Assembly: GCF_001941975.2 (NCBI RefSeq)
Contig: NZ_CP146991.1
Span: forward strand, 1,846,524 to 1,910,523
Length of the DNA: 64,000 nt
Direction of reading: 5' to 3'
From: Sporomusa sphaeroides DSM 2875
GTDB taxonomy: Bacteria; Bacillota; Negativicutes; Sporomusales; Sporomusaceae
Below, piece after piece: positions 54,685 through 63,671 of this stretch. Each line of letters starts with the position of its first letter. The first letter of the stretch is position 1. The translations under genes were made by a program, and so were the position numbers. The notes under the pieces are model-generated. The model was not told the DNA's origin. It made no database searches and saw only the letters and a list, made by a program, of their open reading frames with translations.

Positions 54685-55461
54685 GTGTCACGATGGATTA
54701 CATATGCAAAAACATGGCATTACCATGTTTTTGTTTTGATCTTAATTATAGCACTGGCTTTTCCGGCAATGGCTAAAGCAGCACCATTGATTCCCAATAT
54801 TAATATTGGGGTGGAAGAAGCGAATAATCCCCAGGATGTTGCTCTGAGCCTGCAAGTTCTGTTAACATTAACGGTGCTTTCTCTGGCACCGTCTATTTTG
54901 ATTATGATGACATCCTTTACTCGCATTATTGTCGTATTATCCTTTATGCGCAGTGCATTGGCAACCCAACAAATGCCACCGAATCAGGTTTTAATCGGAC
55001 TGGCTTTGTTTTTAACCTTTTTTACGATGTCGCCTTATTTTGATCAGGTGAATAAAAATGCGCTCCAGCCCATGCTGGCCGGGACGATAAACCAGGAAAC
55101 GGCACTTACCGAAGCCATGAACCCTATGCGTGAGTTTATGTTCAAACAAACCCGTGAAAATGATCTGGCTTTATTTGTAAATATGTCGGAAATGGCGCGC
55201 CCTAATGCGCCGGAAGATGTCCCCACCTCGGTGTTGATTCCCGCTTTTATTATTAGCGAGCTGAAGACGGCTTTTCAAATTGGCTTTTTAATTTACATTC
55301 CTTTTATCGTAATTGATATGGTGGTGGCCAGCACCCTTATGGCTATGGGGATGATGATGGTGCCGCCGGTAATGATCTCGCTGCCTTTTAAACTTTTACT
55401 ATTTGTACTGGTAGATGGCTGGCATTTGGTTGTCCGTTCATTGGTCAGTAGTTTTCACTAA
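54685..55461 (+). CDS. fliP: Flagellar export protein FliP
   Basis: Core of the export channel (258 residues) with an N-terminal signal peptide ending MAKAAP and four membrane segments. Diagnostic segments are LAPSILIMMTSFTRIIVVLS, RSALATQQMPPNQVLIGLAL and GFLIYIPFIVIDMVVAS. The start is GTG 54685, right after the fliO stop region. Confidence 0.97.
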   Translation: MSRWITYAKTWHYHVFVLILIIALAFPAMAKAAPLIPNINIGVEEANNPQDVALSLQVLLTLTVLSLAPSILIMMTSFTRIIVVLSFMRSALATQQMPPNQVLIGLALFLTFFTMSPYFDQVNKNALQPMLAGTINQETALTEAMNPMREFMFKQTRENDLALFVNMSEMARPNAPEDVPTSVLIPAFIISELKTAFQIGFLIYIPFIVIDMVVASTLMAMGMMMVPPVMISLPFKLLLFVLVDGWHLVVRSLVSSFH

Positions 55462-55474
55462 GAGGAGGGCGCTT

Positions 55475-55744
55475 ATGTCGGGAGATATGGCTATCCAGTT
55501 AGGCCGGAATGCATTGGCTATGGTTATGATGGTCGCAGCTCCGATGCTTGTTCTTGGCTTGCTGGTTGGTATTATGGTGAGCATATTTCAAGCGACAACC
55601 CAAATACAGGAACAGACACTTGTGTTTATTCCCAAGATCATCGCTGTTTTTGTTGCTATACTTGTTTTTGGGCCATGGATGTTGAGTATAATGGTTGATT
55701 ATACCAGAGAGATATTTATGAATCTGCCGGCCATGGTACGCTAA
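55475..55744 (+). CDS. fliQ: Flagellar export protein FliQ
   Basis: Small export-channel subunit (89 residues) with two membrane helices (PMLVLGLLVGIMVSIFQATT and IAVFVAILVFGPWMLSIMVD). TQIQEQTLVFIPKI is typical. The start is ATG 55475 after GAGGAGGG. Confidence 0.95.
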   Translation: MSGDMAIQLGRNALAMVMMVAAPMLVLGLLVGIMVSIFQATTQIQEQTLVFIPKIIAVFVAILVFGPWMLSIMVDYTREIFMNLPAMVR

Positions 55745-55790
55745 CTGGAAGGAGCAGCGGTATTTCTACATAGATTGGTGGTAAGCAATA

Positions 55791-56579
55791 TTGGATTTGT
55801 TTACTTTACTGCAAAACCAGTTAGGCTTTTGCCTGTTGATCTTTGCGCGAATGAGCGGGATTTTTTCGACAGCCCCGATGTTTGGTGCCCGCAATGTTCC
55901 GGTAATGGTCAAAGCCGGGCTGTCGTTACTATTATCCTATATATTGTTACCGCTGTTAGCTGAACCAAATCTCATTTTGCCGGACGCCTTATTATCCTAT
56001 GTTGCTTTGATTATCGGTGAATTTTTAATCGGCCTGATCATGGGATTTGCCTGTTCGTTTATCTTTCATGGAATACAGATGACAGGGGCATTGTTAGATA
56101 CGCAAATCGGCTTTGGGATGGTGAATGTCTTTGATCCGCTAATTGGCCAGCAGGTGCCGATTATTGGCAATTTTAAATATATCTTGGCGATGCTGGTTTA
56201 TTTGGTAAGTAACAGCCATCATCTTTTTTTGTCAGCTATGTTTTACAGTTTCAAAATCATTCCGGTAACCAAGGGGTTATTTCAGCCCAATATGCTGGCT
56301 AATATTATGGTGGATATGCTTGTTGCCATTTTTATTATTGCAGTTAAGATTAGTTTGCCGATTTCGGTTGCTTTAGTGCTTACCGATGTAGCTTTAGGTA
56401 TTTTAGCCCGTACTATGCCCCAAATGAATATTTTTGTCGTTGGTGTGCCGGGCAAAATTCTTGTCGGCATTTTTGTACTATCTTTGGCTTTACCATTTTA
56501 CATTGTTTTCTTGGAGGTAGTTTTCAATGAAATTTTCCACCACATGTACCGCCTCCTGGAAAGTTTTGCGCCAGTCTAA
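55791..56579 (+). CDS. fliR: Flagellar export protein FliR
   Basis: Export-channel subunit (262 residues) with about six membrane segments. Typical features are FARMSGIFSTAPMFGARNVP, the AGLSLLLSYILLPLL helix and GALLDTQIGFGMVNVFDP. The start is TTG 55791 with a modest site (GGTGGTAAG) upstream. Its 3' end overlaps flhB by 53 nt. Confidence 0.94.
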   Translation: MDLFTLLQNQLGFCLLIFARMSGIFSTAPMFGARNVPVMVKAGLSLLLSYILLPLLAEPNLILPDALLSYVALIIGEFLIGLIMGFACSFIFHGIQMTGALLDTQIGFGMVNVFDPLIGQQVPIIGNFKYILAMLVYLVSNSHHLFLSAMFYSFKIIPVTKGLFQPNMLANIMVDMLVAIFIIAVKISLPISVALVLTDVALGILARTMPQMNIFVVGVPGKILVGIFVLSLALPFYIVFLEVVFNEIFHHMYRLLESFAPV

Positions 56580-57672
56580 AGATAACCGGTATAAGCTGAC
56601 CAGCTTTGACCTGCAGTTATTTAATGGTGAAAAGACGGAAGAGGCTACTCCGAAACGCAGGCAGGAGTCCAGAAAAAAAGGACAGGTGGCCAAAAGCAAT
56701 GAAATTAATTCGGTATTTGTTATTCTGGCTGCTTTTTGCACACTTAAGTTTTTAGGAGATCATGCCTATACTCAGCTGACAGGCTTTATGAAAACAACTT
56801 TGTCAAGTTTGGCTACACCGGACTTTACGTTTCAGTCTGTGCAATTAATATATGTTAAGGCAGTTGTAGTATTGTTAAAAACAGTTTTGCCTGTTTTGTT
56901 TGTTATCATGATCATTGCGGTAATGATCAATTTTATGCAAGTTGGGGCCATGTTTTCGACAGAGGTTATCATGCCGAAATTTAGCAAGCTGAATCCGATA
57001 TCCGGCTTTCAGCGCTTATTTTCCAAAAGATCACTTGTCGAACTGGCAAAGTCTATTTTCAAGGTATGTATTATCGGTTATTTTATTTACCGCTTTGCGG
57101 TGTTACAAACAGGAGATATTCCTAAGTTAATTAATATGGAGATTATCGATTCGGTGGCACTGGCGGCTTCGCTGGTGATTGACCTGGCTTTTCAGATTAT
57201 TGCCGTGATGATGATTCTGGCAATCTTTGATTATATCTATCAATGGTGGGAACATAACCAGAGCATAAAAATGTCCAAACAAGAAGTAAAAGAAGAGTTC
57301 AAACAAACTGAAGGCAATCCGCAAATAAAAAGTAAAATAAAAGAAAAACAGCGGGCCATCGCTATGCGGCGTATGATGCAGGAAATTCCCAAAGCCGATG
57401 TCGTAGTGACAAATCCGACCCACCTGGCCATTGCTTTAAAGTATGAAAAAAATATGTCGGCACCGGTGGTTTTGGCTAAGGGGCAGGATTTTATCGCTGA
57501 GCGTATCAAACAAGTGGCCCGGGAAAACAAGGTAGTTGTGGTAGAAAACAAACCGTTGGCGCGTGCGCTGTACCCGGTAGTGGAAATTGGGGATGTTGTA
57601 CCCCCTGAATTATATCAGGCGGTGGCGGAAGTTTTGGCTTATGTATACCGCTTAAAAAAACGCTTGTCTTAG
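56527..57672 (+). CDS. flhB: Flagellar export switch protein FlhB
   Basis: Export-gate protein (381 residues) that switches from hook to filament substrates. The N-terminal DLQLFNGEKTEEATPKRRQE is followed by four membrane segments and the cytoplasmic domain with the self-cleavage site NPTHLAIALKYE. The C terminus PPELYQAVAEVLAYVYRLKK is shared with the small homologue at 18998-19288. GGAGGTAG precedes the ATG. Confidence 0.96.
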   Translation: MKFSTTCTASWKVLRQSKDNRYKLTSFDLQLFNGEKTEEATPKRRQESRKKGQVAKSNEINSVFVILAAFCTLKFLGDHAYTQLTGFMKTTLSSLATPDFTFQSVQLIYVKAVVVLLKTVLPVLFVIMIIAVMINFMQVGAMFSTEVIMPKFSKLNPISGFQRLFSKRSLVELAKSIFKVCIIGYFIYRFAVLQTGDIPKLINMEIIDSVALAASLVIDLAFQIIAVMMILAIFDYIYQWWEHNQSIKMSKQEVKEEFKQTEGNPQIKSKIKEKQRAIAMRRMMQEIPKADVVVTNPTHLAIALKYEKNMSAPVVLAKGQDFIAERIKQVARENKVVVVENKPLARALYPVVEIGDVVPPELYQAVAEVLAYVYRLKKRLS

Positions 57673-57690
57673 TAAGGAGCGATTTGATAA

Positions 57691-59757
57691 ATGGCTGCAC
57701 ACCAGTCTGCGTTAGTTAGAGGCATAACTAAATACAGTGACATCATGATAGCTGTGGCCATCATTACTATTGTAGTTATGATGATTATCCCGCTGCCGAC
57801 AATTCTCCTTGACATGCTGCTGACGCTTAACATTACGTTGGCTATGGTTATTGTTATGGTAGCTATCTATAATATAGAACCACTGGACTTTTCTGTATTT
57901 CCCTCATTGCTGCTGGTTACTACCTTATTCCGGCTGGCTCTTAACGTATCCTCCACCCGGCTGATTTTATTAGATGGTCATGCCGGGGAAGTCATTGCCG
58001 CTTTCGGTAATTTCGTAGTAGGCGGTAATGCGGTAGTTGGCTTTATTGTCTTTGTTATCCTAATTATTATTCAGTTTATTGTAATTACCAAAGGTGCGGA
58101 ACGGGTCGCGGAAGTCGCGGCGCGCTTTACCCTGGATGCTATGCCGGGTAAGCAAATGAGCATTGATGCCGATCTGAATGCAGGACTTATTAGTGACAAG
58201 GAAGCGCGTGACCGCCGGAAAACTATTCAGCGCGAAGCTGATTTTTACGGGGCTATGGACGGTGCGAGCAAGTTTGTTAAAGGTGATGCGATTGCCGCCA
58301 TTATTATTATTGTGATTAATATTGTCGGCGGTTTTGCCATCGGGATGCTGCAGCGCGATATGGATGCTTTGCAGGCACTGCAGACCTATACCCTGCTTAC
58401 GGTGGGCGAGGGTTTGGTCAACCAAATACCGGCGCTCTTAATATCTACCGCTACCGGTATTGTTGTAACCAGGGCGGCTTCTGAAGCGAATTTGGGCTCA
58501 GACCTTACGAGTCAGATTATTAATAACCCCCGCATATTTTTCATTGCCAGCGGTGTACTGGCGCTGCTTGGGACGATTCCCGGGCTGCCGGGTATTCCGT
58601 TTTTTTCGATGAGCGCTATTACCGGCGTCATTGGCTATGCACTGATAAGGACGCAGAAATCTGAAGTGCAAATGGAAATGTCACAGCAGGAAGAAAAGGA
58701 AAAAGAAGAGGTGCGTAAGCCAGAGAATATTGTTTCATTGCTGCAGGTTGACCCGATGGAGTTGGAAATTGGCTATAGTCTTATTCCGCTTGTTGATGTC
58801 AGCCAGGGCGGCGATTTACTGGACCGTGTGGTTATGATTCGTCGTCAATGTGCATTGGAACTGGGACTTATTGTTCCGACAATCCGGATACGTGATAATA
58901 TTCAGCTTAAACCCAATGTGTATGTTATCAAACTTAAGGGCATTGAAATCGCCAGAGGCGAGTTAATGTTAGATCATTTCCTGGCCATGGATTCAGGTGC
59001 AGTTTTTGAATCAGTACCAGGTATTGAAACCGTCGAACCAGCATTTGGGCTGCCAGCCCTGTGGATTCAGGAAACATACCGGGAGCAAGCTGAACTTGCC
59101 GGTTATACTGTTGTTGATCCGGTATCTGTGCTGGCGACACATCTTACAGAAATTATTAAGACCCATGCTGCTGAAATTCTGGGACGCCAGGAAGTACAAA
59201 CCTTAATTGAATCTGTTAAACAGAACAATGCGGCAGTTGCCGATGAATTAACGCCAAACTTGTTATCACTTGGTGAAATTCAGAAAGTGTTGGGCAATTT
59301 GCTGCGTGAGAAAATCTCGATTAGAGATATGGTAACTATTTTTGAAACATTGGCTGATTATGCCACCTTGACTAAAGATACTGAAATTTTGACCGAATAT
59401 GTTCGCCATGCCCTGGCCCGCCAGATATCCCGCCAATTTGTTAACAATAATATTTTGACCTGCCTAACGGTTGACTCACAACTTGAGAATATTATTGTCA
59501 ATTCTGTGCAGCGCACCGAGCAAGGCTCCTATGTGGCCCTTGACCCTCAGAAGGTACAGGCTGTTATCACCAGCCTGACAAATGAGCTGCCGAAACTGAC
59601 TAACATGGGTTATCAACCGCTGGTACTTACAAGTCCTGGGGCCAGATTATATTTCCGCAAACTTACAGAACGAGTGGCGCCGAATTTGGCTGTGTTATCC
59701 TATGCTGAATTAGATGCTAAAATTGAAGTACAGGCGTTAGGGATGGTGAAATTGTAA
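57691..59757 (+). CDS. flhA: Flagellar export protein FlhA
   Basis: Largest export-gate subunit (688 residues). Eight predicted membrane segments fill the first 330 residues, including the conserved LLVTTLFRLALNVSSTRLIL and the FHIPEP-like loop region (GKQMSIDADLNAGLISDKEA). The cytoplasmic domain has LIPLVDVSQGGDLLDRVVMI and MDSGAVFESVPGIETVEPAF. Confidence 0.97.
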   Translation: MAAHQSALVRGITKYSDIMIAVAIITIVVMMIIPLPTILLDMLLTLNITLAMVIVMVAIYNIEPLDFSVFPSLLLVTTLFRLALNVSSTRLILLDGHAGEVIAAFGNFVVGGNAVVGFIVFVILIIIQFIVITKGAERVAEVAARFTLDAMPGKQMSIDADLNAGLISDKEARDRRKTIQREADFYGAMDGASKFVKGDAIAAIIIIVINIVGGFAIGMLQRDMDALQALQTYTLLTVGEGLVNQIPALLISTATGIVVTRAASEANLGSDLTSQIINNPRIFFIASGVLALLGTIPGLPGIPFFSMSAITGVIGYALIRTQKSEVQMEMSQQEEKEKEEVRKPENIVSLLQVDPMELEIGYSLIPLVDVSQGGDLLDRVVMIRRQCALELGLIVPTIRIRDNIQLKPNVYVIKLKGIEIARGELMLDHFLAMDSGAVFESVPGIETVEPAFGLPALWIQETYREQAELAGYTVVDPVSVLATHLTEIIKTHAAEILGRQEVQTLIESVKQNNAAVADELTPNLLSLGEIQKVLGNLLREKISIRDMVTIFETLADYATLTKDTEILTEYVRHALARQISRQFVNNNILTCLTVDSQLENIIVNSVQRTEQGSYVALDPQKVQAVITSLTNELPKLTNMGYQPLVLTSPGARLYFRKLTERVAPNLAVLSYAELDAKIEVQALGMVKL

Positions 59758-59758
59758 T

Positions 59759-60859
59759 TTGAAAGTCAAATTGTTTACAGCACATAGTATGCCGGAAGCA
59801 ATGGCGCAAGTTAAGCAGGATTTAGGACGCGATGCTGTTATTTTACATACTCGCCGTTTTAAAAAAGGTGGAATCCTGGGCTTTTTCGGCAGAGAGATGG
59901 TAGAGGTTATGGCCGCGCTGGATTCTCCTGCTGCTCCCAGTGTTGAAAAAAAACAATGGATTCCGCCTGCAGCCAATACTATTGAGGATACAAAAATAAC
60001 GGCGATGCAGCTTGAAATGTCTAATATGCGGAAAATGATGGAGCAAATGTTATGTCAATTTTCGCAAGACAGCAAGTCAACTTCGCCGCTTATGGATGTA
60101 TTGCTGAAGAATGATATTGAACCGGTGATTGCCGAGAGCCTTATTAAAGGAATACCTGATGGCAAAAACGGTGCTGCCGGTGATCCGGGGATGATTCGCA
60201 AGCTGTTGGTTGATCGCATTGTCCAGTGTTTACAAGGTATTGATGGGATTGACATATCACCATCAGGCTGCAAAACGGTAGCTTTAATTGGGCCAACCGG
60301 TGTAGGCAAGACTACAACCATTGCAAAACTGGCTGCTAATTTTGCGTTGAAAGAAGGCTATAAGGTAGCTTTGATTACCGCCGATACGTATCGTATTGCA
60401 GCCGTTGAGCAATTAAAAATTTATGGCGACATCATCGGCGTACCACTTGAAATTGTATATTCTCCTGATGAACTTAGAACTGCGCTTTATCGCCATGGAG
60501 ATAAACATTTAGTTTTAATTGACACTGCCGGCCGCAGCCCGAGCAATCGTGAGCAGCTTACTGAGCTGCAGGAACTGTTAGCGGTTGATCCTTATATTGA
60601 AACCCATCTTGTGCTGAGTACTACAACTAAGTATCGGGATGCATTTGAAATAGTAAATAAATTTTCAGTTTGCTCGCCGCACAAATTTTTGTTTACAAAA
60701 GTTGATGAAGCAAGTAATTTGGGGACAGTGCTGAATTTGCTGTACCATTTTCCCACAACCCTGTCTTATATGACCACAGGGCAAAGTGTTCCTGATGATA
60801 TTGAACTCGTTAACTCTACTAAATTAGCGAACATGATTTTGAGGGATTATCATGAGTGA
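59759..60859 (+). CDS. flhF: Flagellar biosynthesis GTPase FlhF
   Basis: SRP-type GTPase (366 residues) that sets where flagella form. An N-terminal basic domain (VKLFTAHSMPEAMAQVKQDL) precedes the NG domain with [15 protein letters not shown] (G1), DTAGRSPSN (G3) and FTKVDEASNLGTVL (G4). The start is TTG 59759, just after the flhA stop; GGATGGTGA lies upstream. It overlaps flhG by 8 nt. Confidence 0.95.
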   Translation: MKVKLFTAHSMPEAMAQVKQDLGRDAVILHTRRFKKGGILGFFGREMVEVMAALDSPAAPSVEKKQWIPPAANTIEDTKITAMQLEMSNMRKMMEQMLCQFSQDSKSTSPLMDVLLKNDIEPVIAESLIKGIPDGKNGAAGDPGMIRKLLVDRIVQCLQGIDGIDISPSGCKTVALIGPTGVGKTTTIAKLAANFALKEGYKVALITADTYRIAAVEQLKIYGDIIGVPLEIVYSPDELRTALYRHGDKHLVLIDTAGRSPSNREQLTELQELLAVDPYIETHLVLSTTTKYRDAFEIVNKFSVCSPHKFLFTKVDEASNLGTVLNLLYHFPTTLSYMTTGQSVPDDIELVNSTKLANMILRDYHE

Positions 60860-61730
60860 TCAAGCGGAAAAATTACGTCAAATGACCCTAAATTCTCCCA
60901 TTTTGAAAACTGCTATTCTCAAGCAAAAACCTAAAGGCCGCGTGCTCACAATTACCAGTGGCAAAGGCGGTGTAGGGAAAACTAATTTTACCGTAAATCT
61001 GGCACTGGCGTTAGCGGCGTTTGATCAAAAGGTATTGGTCATTGATGCCGACCTGGGGATGGCAAATGTTGAAGTTGTTTTAGGCTGCTCTGCACCTTAT
61101 AGTATTCTTAATTTATTAGAAGGCGGACTAAAAATAACCGATGTCGTCACTGAAGGACCGCGTGGGATTTTATTCATGGCCGGTGGGTCTGGTATTTATC
61201 ATTTGGCTAACCTCAGTGATGTCCATCTGCAGCATATAGTGTCTCAACTGTCTCTATTTGACAATTGGGCAGACTTTATTTTGATTGATACAGGAGCCGG
61301 CATAAGCCGCAATGTCTTGAATTTTGTGACGGCTGCCGATGAAGTTATTATTATTACGACCCCTGAGCCTACGGCTATGACAGATGCTTATGCCATGATG
61401 AAAGCGTATGCCGGGCAAAGGGGTGACGCGCTGCTTAGACTGGTAGTTAACCGTGTGGTGGACCGGGATGAAGGTCAGATGGTTGTTGAGAAGTTAATGC
61501 GAGTCTCGGAGCGGTTTCTTGATGTGTCTATTGATAACCTTGGGTATGTTTATGAAGATCGCAATCTGGTGAAAGCGGTTAAGAAACAAGTACCGCTTCT
61601 GCTATCGTTTCCTGAAGCCATATCATCCCGGTGTATTGAAGGCATTGCTAAAAAATTGCTTTATGGTGAAAATGTTGAGCCGTCTCGTGGAATAAGAGGA
61701 TTTTTCCATAAATTTTTAGAATATATGTAG
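60852..61730 (+). CDS. flhG: Flagellar number regulator FlhG (YlxH, MinD-like)
   Basis: ParA/MinD-type ATPase (292 residues) that limits flagellar number with FlhF. The deviant Walker A SGKGGVGKTNFTVNLALAL, VLVIDADLGMANVEVVLGC and FILIDTGAGIS are present. The N-terminal stretch (QAEKLRQMTLN) resembles the part that activates FlhF GTPase in B. subtilis. Confidence 0.95.
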   Translation: MSDQAEKLRQMTLNSPILKTAILKQKPKGRVLTITSGKGGVGKTNFTVNLALALAAFDQKVLVIDADLGMANVEVVLGCSAPYSILNLLEGGLKITDVVTEGPRGILFMAGGSGIYHLANLSDVHLQHIVSQLSLFDNWADFILIDTGAGISRNVLNFVTAADEVIIITTPEPTAMTDAYAMMKAYAGQRGDALLRLVVNRVVDRDEGQMVVEKLMRVSERFLDVSIDNLGYVYEDRNLVKAVKKQVPLLLSFPEAISSRCIEGIAKKLLYGENVEPSRGIRGFFHKFLEYM

Positions 61731-61756
61731 TAGTCCTCAAATGAGGAGGTATTCTT

Positions 61757-62422
61757 ATGAGTAATAAACCCGACAATGTCTTTAAAATTAATCAGCGTAT
61801 TGTAGTTATTGTGCCTGGAAAAGACGGCTTTGCTGAGCAATACCACAGCCGTATTGAAGATATTACCGCTAATAGCATGAGCATTGCTATGCCGATGAGT
61901 AAAGGATATCCGGTCATGCTGCAGCGGGGCGAGGTCTTTTTTGGGCGAACGGTAGTTAATGGGCTGGCGTTTGAGTTTACCAGTTCTTTACTTTCACGGG
62001 AACTGACCCCTTTGCCGATATGGGTTATTGCTGCACCGTATAATATTAAGAAATTTCAACAACGGGCTTTCGTACGTGTTGATGTAGCGCTGCCTGTACA
62101 GATTATGAATATGGAAGGTGACCAGGTAGTCGAGACACCTGTCATCCAGGCGATAACCAAGGATATCAGCGGCGGTGGCGCGCAGATAGCCACCAGTCAT
62201 AAATGGGCGCTTGGAACTAAATTAATGGTAACAATTGACTACCCGGAAATCGGACCGCTGACATTAAAAACTGAAGTGGTCAGGCTAGAGCAGCCTCAAC
62301 CTGACCGCACATTGTTTTGGGTGGGGATTAAGTTTCTTGAAATTACCGAAAAAGACCGCAGCAATATTATTAGATTTATCTTCAAGAAGCAATTGGAACA
62401 ACGCCGCAAAGGTTTGGAATAA
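61757..62422 (+). CDS. YcgR-like PilZ-domain protein
   Basis: Cyclic di-GMP receptor candidate (221 residues). An N-terminal YcgR-type domain (about residues 10-100) is followed by a PilZ domain with the nucleotide-binding RAFVR arginines (KFQQRAFVRVDVALP) and DISGGGAQI. In B. subtilis the homologue (DgrA/YpfA) slows motility when c-di-GMP is high. It lies between flhG and cheB. Confidence 0.92.
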   Translation: MSNKPDNVFKINQRIVVIVPGKDGFAEQYHSRIEDITANSMSIAMPMSKGYPVMLQRGEVFFGRTVVNGLAFEFTSSLLSRELTPLPIWVIAAPYNIKKFQQRAFVRVDVALPVQIMNMEGDQVVETPVIQAITKDISGGGAQIATSHKWALGTKLMVTIDYPEIGPLTLKTEVVRLEQPQPDRTLFWVGIKFLEITEKDRSNIIRFIFKKQLEQRRKGLE

Positions 62423-62446
62423 ATACAGGATATTGGTGGTGAGTTT

Positions 62447-63493
62447 ATGATAAAGGTATTGGTTGTTGATGATTCTGTATTTATGCGTAAGCTTTTAACA
62501 GATTTATTTGCGGGTGAAACTGATTTTACGGTTGTTGATACTGCCCGTAATGGCAAAGATGCCATCGATAAAGTAAAACGTTTCAAACCTGATTTAATTA
62601 CCATGGACGTTGAAATGCCGGTTATGGACGGTATTAAAGCGTTGGAACTGATCATGAAAGAAGCTCCTACACCGGTTGTCATGATCAGCAGTTTAACGCA
62701 GGCAGGTGCTGTAGCTACTTTGCGGGCACTGGAAATTGGTGCTGTCGATTTTGTTGCTAAGACTGCAGGCCCGATATCCAATATTACAGCCATTCGTACC
62801 GAAATACTTACCAAATGCCGGGCCGCAGTCAGAGCCAATGTCTTGCAGCTAGCGACAGGCAGAGCTACCGCCGGGGCTTTGCCGGCAATGCCCAAAATGC
62901 ATTCACCGCCTGGGCTGGCACTTGATGAACGCATTGTTGCCATTGGCACTTCTACCGGTGGTCCGCGAGCTTTACAGGAAATTATTACTAAAATTCCCGG
63001 TAATATACCCTGCGGTATTGTAATTGTACAGCACATGCCGCCGGGATTTACTAAATCATTGGCAGAACGGTTGGATTCATTGTCTTCTGTTACTGTAAAA
63101 GAAGCAGAGCATAATGATGTTATCCGTCCTGGATATGTGTTTATTGCGCCGGGAGATTATCATATGCTTATCGAACGCGAAGGTGGAAAAACCGTTATAA
63201 AACTCAATCAAAATCCTCCCATTGGCGGACATAGACCTGCGGTAGATCCGCTAATGGAATCGGTGGCACGTACTTATGGCAGCAAGGCAATAGGCGTTAT
63301 TTTAACCGGTATGGGGCGTGACGGTGCAAAAGGTATCGAGGCTATTAAGCGGCAGAACGGTTATACTATCGCCGAAGATCAGTCAACGGCAGTTGTGTAC
63401 GGAATGCCTAAAGCAGCTATTGAGTTGGGAGTAGTTGATAAGATAGTACCCATTACCGGTGTAACCGCTGAAATACTTAAAGTTTTATCCTGA
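62447..63493 (+). CDS. cheB: Chemoreceptor methylesterase/deamidase CheB
   Basis: Receptor glutamate methylesterase (348 residues). The receiver domain has VVDDSVFMRK and phospho-accepting Asp54 (MDVEMPVMDG). The esterase triad is Ser169 (GTSTGGPRAL), His196 (QHMPPGF) and Asp292 (GMGRDGAKGI). It is followed by a 178-nt structured gap and cheA. Confidence 0.96.
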   Translation: MIKVLVVDDSVFMRKLLTDLFAGETDFTVVDTARNGKDAIDKVKRFKPDLITMDVEMPVMDGIKALELIMKEAPTPVVMISSLTQAGAVATLRALEIGAVDFVAKTAGPISNITAIRTEILTKCRAAVRANVLQLATGRATAGALPAMPKMHSPPGLALDERIVAIGTSTGGPRALQEIITKIPGNIPCGIVIVQHMPPGFTKSLAERLDSLSSVTVKEAEHNDVIRPGYVFIAPGDYHMLIEREGGKTVIKLNQNPPIGGHRPAVDPLMESVARTYGSKAIGVILTGMGRDGAKGIEAIKRQNGYTIAEDQSTAVVYGMPKAAIELGVVDKIVPITGVTAEILKVLS

Positions 63494-63623
63494 GACTAAC
63501 CCACTCTAAGACTCCATCTTCTACAAGGGGAGTTATGCCCCTACGGGCACAGGCGAGCGGCTAAGTCTTAGGATAAGGGCGACTAACCTTCAGTTGGGGT
63601 TTAACCCCAATGAAGCTAAGTCT
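63494..63623 (+). repeat. Structured repeat region between cheB and cheA
   Basis: Two units, each starting GACTAACC (63494-63501 and 63581-63588) and ending GCTAAGTCT (63560-63568 and 63615-63623). The first contains CTAAGACT (63506-63513) pairing with AGTCTTAG (63564-63571). The second contains CTTCAGTTGGGG (63588-63599) pairing with CCCCAATGAAG (63605-63615). No protein-coding frame is evident. Confidence 0.7.
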
Positions 63624-63671
63624 ACTTTATCGAAGTAACAAGCTTGGGACGTAATATGGGGGTGTAAACGA

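Noticed and set aside
62296-63036. Minus-strand open frame (246 codons) opposite the PilZ gene and cheB
   Set aside because: No family resemblance, composition typical of an antisense shadow, and both plus-strand genes are clearly conserved.
63494-63671. c-di-GMP riboswitch before cheA
   Set aside because: The region lacks the conserved core of the type I aptamer and no type II core could be recognised, despite the tempting context beside a PilZ gene.
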